From the NCBI GenBank assembly GCA_021810985.1, contig JAJZQA010000195.1, forward strand, positions 1 to 5,247: a DNA stretch of 5,247 nt, written 5' to 3'. The notes beneath the pieces are model-generated. The model had not been told where the DNA came from. It was given only the letters and a program-made list of their open reading frames with translations, and did not search any database. Positions 1-5,247 of this stretch are shown here, one piece after another (position 1 is the stretch's first letter; each line of letters begins with the position of its first letter). A program made the position numbers and the translations under genes. This DNA is from Deltaproteobacteria bacterium. Its GTDB lineage: Bacteria; Desulfobacterota; Desulfuromonadia; Geobacterales; Geobacteraceae.

Positions 1-1800
1 GCTGCCATGCTCGATGAAATAATCGGGGATACCGATTCTTTTTACCTTGATACCGGTGATACCTTCCGCTTCCAGGAGTTCCAGTAGTGCACTCCCGAAT
101 CCGCCCGCCAAAGCGTTTTCTTCAACTGTCAACAGCACACCTGTGCGGCGTGCAACCTTGAGGATCAGGTCATGGTCGAGAGGCTTCACGAAGCGGGCGT
201 TTACGACCGTCGCATTGATCCCGCGATCGGCGAGCAGTTTTGCGGCATCAAGGGCCGGATACACAGTGGAACCGATGGCAATGATTGCCAGGTCGTCTCC
301 CTCCGACAGAACTTCACCTTTGCCGATCTCAAGTGCAACGGGACTCTGGTCCATGGTGACGCCGTAGCCCGTGCCACGTGGATATCTGAGGGAAATTGGC
401 CGGTTGGAATATACCGCCGTCTTGAGCATATGCTGCAACTCGTTCTCGTCTTTCGGTGCCATGACGGTCATTTCGGGAAAATGCCGCAGAAACGAGATAT
501 CGAAAACCCCATGGTGCGTAGGACCGTCGTCACCCACCAGGCCGCCGCGATCGAGGGCCAGGGTTACCGGAAGTTTCTGAAGGCAGATGTCGTGAAATAC
601 CTGATCATAGGCTCTCTGGGCAAAGGTCGAGTAGATTGCGGCAACCGGACGAAAGCCATCGGCAGCTAGGCCGGCCGCAAAGGTGAGGGCGTGCTGCTCG
701 GCGATCCCCACGTCGAAAAAGCGTTCCGGAAAAGTGCGGGCAAACGAAGAAAGGCCTGTTCCGTCCGGCATCGCCGCGGTGATGGCAACAATTTTGTCAT
801 CTTCCTCGGCAAGTCGTACCATCGTCTGGCCGAAAACAGCGGTGTATGACTTTGCGCCGCCCGTCTTTGCTTTGAGCGTGCCGGTCTCTATGTTGAAAGG
901 GCCGATGCCGTGGAAAATGTCCGGATCCTTCTCCGCGGGCAGATAGCCGTTGCCTTTTTTCGTCATGACGTGGATCAGGATTGGTCCTTCGACGGTCTGG
1001 CAATTGCGCAAGACATCAATCAGTTGCGGAAGATCATGGCCATTGATGGGCCCCACATAATCGAAGCCGAGAGCCTCGAAAAGGGTTCCCGGAGTGAGGA
1101 AACCTTTGAGGGAATTTTCCGCTTTTTTGGCGAAATGAAGGATGTTGGTCCCGATTGCGGGGATCGATTTCAGGAGCGACTGCATTTCCTTTTTCAAATC
1201 CCGGAAATACTTCCCGGTCAATTTCCGGGAAACGAAGGAAGCAAAAGCGCCGACATTTTTCGAGATCGACATGTCGTTGTCGTTGAGAATTACGATGAGG
1301 TTTTTTCCCAGGTGTCCGGCTTGATTCAGGCCTTCAAAAGCGAGACCTCCCGTCAATGATCCATCCCCAATAACGGAAATCACCTTGCTCTTGCGGGCAA
1401 GAAGGCTGTTTGCCGTTGCCATGCCGAGTCCCGCGGAAATGGATGTCGATGAATGGCCTGCTCCAAAAGCATCGTGGGGAGATTCGGAGCGCTTTGGAAA
1501 ACCGCTGATTCCTTTGTATTGACGCTGGGTGTGAAAGACATCTCGTCGTCCGGTGAGGATCTTGTGCGTGTACGCCTGATGGCCGACATCCCAGATAATC
1601 TTGTCTTGTGGCGATTCAAAACAGTAATGGAGGGCAAGGGTAAGCTCGACGCAGCCGAAATTTGACGCAAGATGCCCGCCCGTGCAGGACACGGTTTGTA
1701 AAAGAAAGCCGCGGATTTCCGCTGCAAGCGTGGCGAGTTCTTCAGTGGTGAGAAGTTTCAGATCCGCCGGGCTGTTTATTTTTTCGAGGAGTGGGTACAT
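1..1800 (-). CDS. dxs: 1-deoxy-D-xylulose-5-phosphate synthase, 3' end cut by window
   Basis: ThDP-dependent cytosolic enzyme that condenses pyruvate with glyceraldehyde 3-phosphate to DXP, the first step of the MEP isoprenoid pathway; DXP also feeds thiamine and pyridoxal synthesis. I translated the minus frame from ATG at 1800-1798 and found 600 uninterrupted codons to base 1; the family is usually about 620-640 aa, so roughly 20-40 residues lie outside. Visible motifs: GGHLASN (41-47, His43), WDVGHQAYTHK (70-80), the ThDP/Mg site GDG (145-147) to NDN (173-175), FHGIGP with His297, catalytic Glu368 in DVGIAEQHAL, Tyr390, DRGGLVGDDGPTHHG (417-431) and YPRG (473-476). These match the E. coli catalytic and GAP-binding residues by position. 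Order: N-terminal ThDP domain, pyrimidine-binding domain (about 313-485), transketolase C domain from about 490. The start is supported by GGGAG 6 nt upstream and by the typical opening MYPLLEKI. It lies 125 bp downstream of hpnA on the same strand. No lesion seen. Confidence 0.97.
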   Translation of the reverse strand, partial: MYPLLEKINSPADLKLLTTEELATLAAEIRGFLLQTVSCTGGHLASNFGCVELTLALHYCFESPQDKIIWDVGHQAYTHKILTGRRDVFHTQRQYKGISGFPKRSESPHDAFGAGHSSTSISAGLGMATANSLLARKSKVISVIGDGSLTGGLAFEGLNQAGHLGKNLIVILNDNDMSISKNVGAFASFVSRKLTGKYFRDLKKEMQSLLKSIPAIGTNILHFAKKAENSLKGFLTPGTLFEALGFDYVGPINGHDLPQLIDVLRNCQTVEGPILIHVMTKKGNGYLPAEKDPDIFHGIGPFNIETGTLKAKTGGAKSYTAVFGQTMVRLAEEDDKIVAITAAMPDGTGLSSFARTFPERFFDVGIAEQHALTFAAGLAADGFRPVAAIYSTFAQRAYDQVFHDICLQKLPVTLALDRGGLVGDDGPTHHGVFDISFLRHFPEMTVMAPKDENELQHMLKTAVYSNRPISLRYPRGTGYGVTMDQSPVALEIGKGEVLSEGDDLAIIAIGSTVYPALDAAKLLADRGINATVVNARFVKPLDHDLILKVARRTGVLLTVEENALAGGFGSALLELLEAEGITGIKVKRIGIPDYFIEHGS

Positions 1801-1806
1801 GAAAGA

Positions 1807-1811
1807 CTCCC
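1807..1811 (-). promoter_or_regulatory. Ribosome binding site of dxs
   Basis: On the minus strand GGGAG lies 6 nt before the ATG at 1800. It is a good Shine-Dalgarno match at normal spacing and fixes the dxs start. Confidence 0.7.
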
Positions 1812-1824
1812 GCTGCGATTCAGG

Positions 1825-1852
1825 GTTATAGATACTGGTTAAATAATGTTTA
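1825..1852 (-). promoter_or_regulatory. Candidate sigma70-type promoter for dxs
   Basis: In the 125-bp gap between hpnA and dxs, the minus strand carries TAAACA (1852-1847, 4 of 6 against TTGACA), a 16-nt spacer, and TATAAC (1830-1825, 5 of 6 against TATAAT). The -10 box is 24 nt upstream of the dxs ATG, leaving room for a short leader with the GGGAG site. The gap is AT-richer than the flanking genes. This is a consensus match by eye, so dxs could equally be read through from shc-hpnA; both may occur. Confidence 0.35.
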
Positions 1853-1925
1853 CGATTGTACTAAGAAAGCTGCCATTCGTCTACCAGTTGCTGGTCCGAG
1901 TGCTAAAAAGTACGAATTCCAGCGC

Positions 1926-2915
1926 CTAGCGGGCGTATCCTTCGGCCCGGAACCAGTCTACGGCACTTTGCAGGGCTTTTTTGACCGGATGCTGGGGCAG
2001 ACCGAGTTCGGCTATCGCCTTCGAGGAGTCGAAAAACATATGTTTGCCTGCCATTTGCACACCGGCCAGGGGGATGAGCGGCTCTCTTCGGGTAAGCTTG
2101 GAGATCCCTTCATTGATGTATGCCGCGAGGAGAATGGGAGTGTAGGGAAGTTTCACCCTTGGTGCCGGTAAGCCGGAAATTTCTTCCAAAAGGGTGAAGA
2201 TGGAATTCAGCGTCAGGTTTTCGTTGCCGAGGATATACTTTTCGCCGATGCGCCCGTGCATGGCTGCGAGGATGTGCCCTTTTGCGCAATCCCGCACATC
2301 AATGAGATTGAGGCCGGTGTCAAGGTACGCGGGCATCTTCCGGTTGAGGAAATCGACGATGATCTTGCCGGTTGGCGTCGGCTTGATGTCAAGCGGTCCT
2401 ACGGGAGTCGAAGGATTTACGATGACCAGGGGCAGACCTTGTCCGAGGAAGCTTATTGCCACCTGTTCGGCAAGGTACTTGCTTTTCTTGTAGTGACCAA
2501 CCATGTCGCCAAAGGATACGGGCGTTTCTTCCGTTCCAGGTGTGCCATTGCCCGGATTGCCGAGTGTGCCGACACTGCTGGTGTAGACGACTTTGGCGAG
2601 ATTACCGGTAAGAGCAGCCTGCAAGATTGTGCGCGTTCCTTCCACGTTGATGGCATACATGGTTGCGGGATCACGGGTCCAGAGACGGTAATCCGCCGCG
2701 GCGTGAAAGAGAGTATCACAGCCGGCGAGTCCGCTGATCAGGGAGTTTTCATTGCGAAGGTCACCCTCCCAAAACTCGATATCAAGTCCAGCAAGGTTTC
2801 GCCGGTCGGATCCAGGTCTGACGAGAGCTCTTACTTCGCAGCCGTTCTCGATCAGTTCCCGTACCAGACTTGCCCCGATAAAGCCGGTGGCTCCGGTAAC
2901 AAATACTTTTTTCAT
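1926..2915 (-). CDS. hpnA: HpnA, hopanoid-associated NAD(P)-dependent sugar epimerase
   Basis: Extended short-chain dehydrogenase/reductase of the NAD-dependent epimerase, dihydroflavonol-reductase-like group. It is complete at 329 aa, close to the usual HpnA length (about 330). The N-terminal Rossmann motif is GATGFIG (8-14) right after the first strand; the second strand ends in ALVRPGSDRRN with Arg33 and Arg38-39, which hints at NADP(H) but is not proof. HAAADYRLW (71-79), TSS (112-114) and the catalytic pair Tyr142/Lys146 in HYKKSK are intact, followed by VIVNPSTPVGP (164-174) and KPTPTGKIIVDFLN (178-191), stretches I associate specifically with HpnA. No signal peptide or membrane segment, so cytoplasmic. 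The family sits in hopanoid clusters; its exact substrate is not settled to my knowledge, and a role in making or attaching side-chain sugars is inferred from the fold. It follows shc by 65 bp. The start at the Rossmann edge is natural although the RBS is weak (AAGA only). Stop is TAG. Confidence 0.93.
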   Translation of the reverse strand: MKKVFVTGATGFIGASLVRELIENGCEVRALVRPGSDRRNLAGLDIEFWEGDLRNENSLISGLAGCDTLFHAAADYRLWTRDPATMYAINVEGTRTILQAALTGNLAKVVYTSSVGTLGNPGNGTPGTEETPVSFGDMVGHYKKSKYLAEQVAISFLGQGLPLVIVNPSTPVGPLDIKPTPTGKIIVDFLNRKMPAYLDTGLNLIDVRDCAKGHILAAMHGRIGEKYILGNENLTLNSIFTLLEEISGLPAPRVKLPYTPILLAAYINEGISKLTRREPLIPLAGVQMAGKHMFFDSSKAIAELGLPQHPVKKALQSAVDWFRAEGYAR

Positions 2916-2980
2916 AGTAAGAATCTTTATGCTGTAGCGCCCGAACCACGAAGCGGTATCAGGCAGCGGATGCCTTCAAA
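2916..2980 (-). other. Short intergenic gap shc-hpnA
   Basis: There are 65 bp between the shc TAA and the hpnA ATG on the same strand. I see no convincing terminator and no convincing promoter, and only a weak AAGA-type ribosome site before hpnA. This is consistent with co-transcription of the two genes. Confidence 0.5.
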
Positions 2981-5035
2981 TTAGTCGATATCTTCCAGAA
3001 TACCGCGGTACTGACCCAGGGCCATGAGCGGGAAGCAGTTTCGGTAGATATGGTATTTGATCATGAAATACTTCGGGAAGCCGGTTCCGGTAAACTGGTC
3101 TTCATGCCAGGTTCCATCCGGCTGCTGGGTATGGATAAGGTAATTGATTCCCCGGGTGATAGTGTCCGATTTTCGTTCACCTGCCGCCATCAGGGCAAGA
3201 AGCGCCCACGCGGTCTGGGACGGTGTGCTTTCTCCAACCCCGGCAAGATCCTGATCATGATAAGACTCGCAGGTTTCACCCCAGCCGCCGTCGGAATTCT
3301 GTTTTGTTTTCAGCCAGGTTACGGCTTTCTGGATATAGGGTTGCGCAGGGTCCTCTCCAATTGCCTGGAGTCCGCATAAGACGGACCAGGATCCGTAAAT
3401 ATAGTTTACTCCCCAGCGGCCCCACCAAGGCCCATCCGGCTCCTGGGTTTTTTTGATGAATTCCAGGGCCCGCACAGCCGCGGGAAAATCTTTCGGGTAA
3501 CCGAACGTACCCATGAGTTCCAGCATTCTGCCGGTCAGATCCGCGGTCGGCGGGTCGATCAGAGCTTCGAGGTCGGCAAAGGGGATCTTGTTGAGGATAT
3601 GTTTGGTGTTGTCCTTGTCAAAGGCACCCCAGCCGCCGTTTTTGCTCTGCATACCGAGACACCAGCGTATGCCGCGTTCGATGGCGTCGTCTTTGCTCTT
3701 GGAATCCTTCATCTTGACATTTTTCATGGCCATCATGACGATACCGGAATCATCAACGTCCGGATACCAGTCATTTAAAAATTCGAATGCCCAGCCTCCC
3801 GGTTCCAGGTCAGGAGATTTTATTTTCCAGTCACCCGGTTTGCGTACTTCCCGGTCGAGCAGCCATTGTGTGGCCTTTACCAGAGCGGGATGGTCTGTCG
3901 GTACCCCCGCGTCGATGAGGCCCTTCAGGGCCAGCGCGGTGTCCCATACCGGGGAGATGCATGACTGAAGGACGATATTGTCGTCGCTTTCGATACAAAA
4001 ATTGGCAAGGGCGTCGAGGCCCTTTTGTACGGCCGGATGATCATTCGAGTAGCCGAGGCAGTTGAGTGCCAGGATCGAATTGAGCATCGCCGGCTGGATT
4101 CCTCCCCAGTCGCCACTTGGTTCCTGATGGTCGAGGACCCATTTTTCGGAAAGTGACATGGCCTTTTTCATAAAGGGCCTGATCGGGCTCCGCTCATAGA
4201 TTTTCAGCAGATGATCGACCCCGATGAAGATGTTTTTCCAGGTCAGAATCCCCTCTTCCTTGGTAAAAGTATAATCCGTCGGACGTGGCGGGCGAACATA
4301 CAGTTCCTGTACCCTGGCCCACGGCGGCAGCTTACGGACCGGCCGGGCCGCCATGACGATGGAGAGCGGCACGATGGTTGCCCGGGACCAGCTGGAAAAC
4401 TCGTACATGTTCAGGTAGGCCCATTTCGGCAGGAGCGAAAGCTCGATGGGCATCGACGGGACGCCAAACCAGGCGAATTCGCCAAACAGGGCCAGGAAAA
4501 TTTTCGTAAAGACCCGGGCCTTGATGATGCCGCCTTTTTTTAGGATGAATGCGCGCGCCTTTTCCATGGCTGGATGGTCGGCCGGGTACCCGGCGAGTTT
4601 TAGCGCAAAATATGCCTCAATGGTCGTGGAAAGGTCTCCGGGGCCCTGATAATAAATGCTCCAGTGTCCTTCCGCGGTCTGTTTGCTGAGAATGTAGTTT
4701 GCGAGTTTTCTTTCCCGTTCCTTGTCCACCATACCAAGAAAGTGGAACAGCATGAGATACTCGGCGGAAATGGTTACATTGGACTCGAGTTCTGCCCACC
4801 AGTACCCTTCAGGAAGTTGTTCGCGGAAGAAAAAGTCGCAACTTCTCTGGATGGTTACGTCGAGAGGAGTAGAGTTTTCCAGTGCTCTCTTTTTCCAGAT
4901 GGAAGCCGGCAGGTGATGCACTTTGGCGCTGATCTTCAAATTTTCCTTTTCGGGGTTCTCCACAGTCATCCCGTTAAAGGAGGTTAACGCATTAGATATG
5001 GGGTATTTGCAGGGTTTCATTCCAATTTGCTCCAT
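2981..5035 (-). CDS. shc: Squalene-hopene cyclase
   Basis: Monotopic membrane enzyme that cyclises squalene to hopene/hopanol, the committed step to hopanoids. Complete at 684 aa. N-terminal landmark EGYWWAELESNVTISAEY (76-93). A hydrophobic stretch near 172-202 (FLALFGEFAWFGVPSMPIEL region) fits the membrane-facing substrate channel. VWDTALAL (363-370) and the acid motif DVDD (426-429) follow, Asp428 matching the proton-donating middle Asp. QW-type repeats are visible at QEPSGDWGG (304-312), QSKNGGWGAFD (463-473), QEPDGPWWGRWG (531-542), QNSDGGWGE (579-587) and QQPDGTWHE (637-645). The C-terminal segment YHIYRNCFPLMALGQY (661-676) is typical. The motif is followed by Ser430 rather than the common Thr. 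It has about 45 residues more N-terminally than the Alicyclobacillus enzyme as I recall it. ATG at 5035 has AAGG 6 nt upstream; Met6 is an alternative start. First gene of the shc-hpnA-dxs series. TIGR-type hopene cyclase, not an oxidosqualene cyclase (no DCTAE). Confidence 0.98.
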   Translation of the reverse strand: MEQIGMKPCKYPISNALTSFNGMTVENPEKENLKISAKVHHLPASIWKKRALENSTPLDVTIQRSCDFFFREQLPEGYWWAELESNVTISAEYLMLFHFLGMVDKERERKLANYILSKQTAEGHWSIYYQGPGDLSTTIEAYFALKLAGYPADHPAMEKARAFILKKGGIIKARVFTKIFLALFGEFAWFGVPSMPIELSLLPKWAYLNMYEFSSWSRATIVPLSIVMAARPVRKLPPWARVQELYVRPPRPTDYTFTKEEGILTWKNIFIGVDHLLKIYERSPIRPFMKKAMSLSEKWVLDHQEPSGDWGGIQPAMLNSILALNCLGYSNDHPAVQKGLDALANFCIESDDNIVLQSCISPVWDTALALKGLIDAGVPTDHPALVKATQWLLDREVRKPGDWKIKSPDLEPGGWAFEFLNDWYPDVDDSGIVMMAMKNVKMKDSKSKDDAIERGIRWCLGMQSKNGGWGAFDKDNTKHILNKIPFADLEALIDPPTADLTGRMLELMGTFGYPKDFPAAVRALEFIKKTQEPDGPWWGRWGVNYIYGSWSVLCGLQAIGEDPAQPYIQKAVTWLKTKQNSDGGWGETCESYHDQDLAGVGESTPSQTAWALLALMAAGERKSDTITRGINYLIHTQQPDGTWHEDQFTGTGFPKYFMIKYHIYRNCFPLMALGQYRGILEDID

Positions 5036-5041
5036 TGAAAA

Positions 5042-5045
5042 CCTT
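5042..5045 (-). promoter_or_regulatory. Ribosome binding site of shc (Met1 start)
   Basis: Minus-strand AAGG lies 6 nt before the ATG at 5035 and favours that start. A GGAG lies just inside the gene, 9 nt before Met6 (ATG at 5020), so initiation at Met6 would add or replace only five residues and cannot be excluded. Confidence 0.5.
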
Positions 5046-5053
5046 GGAAAGTC

Positions 5054-5065
5054 ACCATATTTTCA
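5054..5065 (-). repeat. 12-bp direct repeat, copy 1 (TGAAAATATGGT)
   Basis: Minus-strand TGAAAATATGGT, identical to a second copy 54 bp upstream (5108-5119). It lies 19 bp before the shc start codon, within the probable untranslated leader. A shorter TGAAAAT match occurs at 5135-5141. Function unknown; it could be a protein-binding site or chance in AT-rich DNA. Confidence 0.6.
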
Positions 5066-5107
5066 TGGGACATAGTTAGGCATTATTGTAAATAACTGAG
5101 AACTTCT

Positions 5108-5119
5108 ACCATATTTTCA
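5108..5119 (-). repeat. 12-bp direct repeat, copy 2 (TGAAAATATGGT)
   Basis: Second exact copy of TGAAAATATGGT on the minus strand, same orientation as copy 1. The start-to-start distance of 54 bp is near five helical turns, so the two copies would lie on about the same face of DNA. It lies just downstream of the candidate -10 at 5126-5131. Confidence 0.6.
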
Positions 5120-5125
5120 CTGAAA

Positions 5126-5156
5126 GGTATACTCATTTTCAAAAACAAAATGTCAA
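5126..5156 (-). promoter_or_regulatory. Candidate promoter for shc
   Basis: Minus strand: a perfect TTGACA at 5156-5151, a 19-nt spacer, then TATACC at 5131-5126 (4 of 6 against TATAAT), about 90 bp upstream of the shc ATG. The spacer is longer than ideal, so the promoter may be weak or need help. An alternative -10, TACAAT at 5090-5085 (5 of 6), lacks a recognisable -35 at the right distance. Read by eye only. Confidence 0.4.
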
Positions 5157-5164
5157 GTTTGACA
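5151..5164. promoter_or_regulatory. Palindrome TGTCAA-GT-TTGACA, possible operator
   Basis: A perfect 6-bp inverted repeat with a 2-bp centre. One arm is the TTGACA of the candidate shc promoter, so a dimeric regulator bound here would compete with RNA polymerase. The other arm gives TTGACA on the plus strand, but I find no good plus-strand -10 at 16-18 nt. I do not recognise it as the site of a named regulator. Confidence 0.4.
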
Positions 5165-5247
5165 CGTTTTTGTAATAAAATCGGTCTGGTGTGAACTGTT
5201 CGCCGTGACGTTGGCGTGGTTGATTTCAGGCAGGTCCTATGCTACCC
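5165..5247. other. Unassigned right-edge sequence
   Basis: Together with the shc promoter region this makes a non-coding stretch of about 210 bp (5036-5247). I see no gene, tRNA or terminator in the last 83 bases. A plus-strand ATG at 5239 has an AGG nearby and could start a divergent gene, but only three codons are visible. Confidence 0.4.

Noticed and set aside
172..1359. Long plus-strand open frames opposite dxs (172-669 and 910-1359)
   Set aside because: They lie antisense to an intact dxs frame with all catalytic motifs. Their translations are low-complexity and unlike any family I know.
1..1800. Possible frameshift in dxs
   Set aside because: I translated the whole minus frame by hand and found one unbroken reading frame with continuous family similarity. 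The gene only lacks its end because the window stops.
1883..1895. Small hairpin ACCAG-TTG-CTGGT between hpnA and dxs as a terminator
   Set aside because: The stem is only 5 bp and is not followed by a T-run on the minus strand, so it does not support termination after hpnA.
2256..2984. A 242-codon plus-strand open frame opposite hpnA
   Set aside because: It is fully antisense to hpnA, which has clear SDR motifs. The frame is best explained as a shadow of hpnA codon usage.
5083..5136. A 17-residue minus-strand frame upstream of shc as a leader peptide
   Set aside because: It has no ribosome binding site, no run of regulatory codons and no paired attenuator hairpins, so it looks like chance in AT-rich DNA.
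5239..5247. Start of a divergent plus-strand gene at the right edge
   Set aside because: Only three codons are visible and no matching plus-strand promoter was found, so it cannot be supported.

Overview
This 5.2-kb window carries three genes, all on the minus strand, in the transcription order shc (squalene-hopene cyclase), hpnA (hopanoid-associated NAD(P)-dependent sugar epimerase/reductase) and dxs (1-deoxy-D-xylulose-5-phosphate synthase). The dxs gene runs off the left edge. Together they form a hopanoid/isoprenoid locus of a Gram-negative-type bacterium. Moderate GC content, the closeness of the HpnA and Shc proteins to what I recall of Geobacter-like and other deltaproteobacterial (Desulfobacterota) homologues, and the shc-hpnA pairing make that group my best guess. 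This placement is inference from memory of the families, not a search.

Layout from right to left, which is the direction of transcription. Positions 5036-5247 are a non-coding, partly AT-rich region upstream of shc. It holds a candidate promoter, a TGTCAA/TTGACA palindrome overlapping the -35 box, and a 12-bp direct repeat. Shc occupies 5035-2981 and is complete (684 aa). A 65-bp gap leads to hpnA at 2915-1926 (329 aa, complete). A 125-bp gap with a weak candidate promoter leads to dxs, which begins at 1800 and is open through base 1 (600 residues seen, C-terminal end missing).

Dxs makes DXP from pyruvate and glyceraldehyde 3-phosphate, the first step of the MEP pathway that supplies IPP and DMAPP. 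Those units become squalene through enzymes not present here (prenyl synthases and HpnCDE or squalene synthase). Shc cyclises squalene to hopene at the membrane. HpnA is a conserved hopanoid-cluster SDR enzyme whose exact substrate is not settled as far as I know. The order therefore places pathway entry and cyclisation under possibly shared expression. I see no RNA genes, mobile elements, CRISPR arrays or clear intrinsic terminators, and no wholly new system. The points most worth a second look are the dxs linkage and the upstream regulatory DNA of shc.
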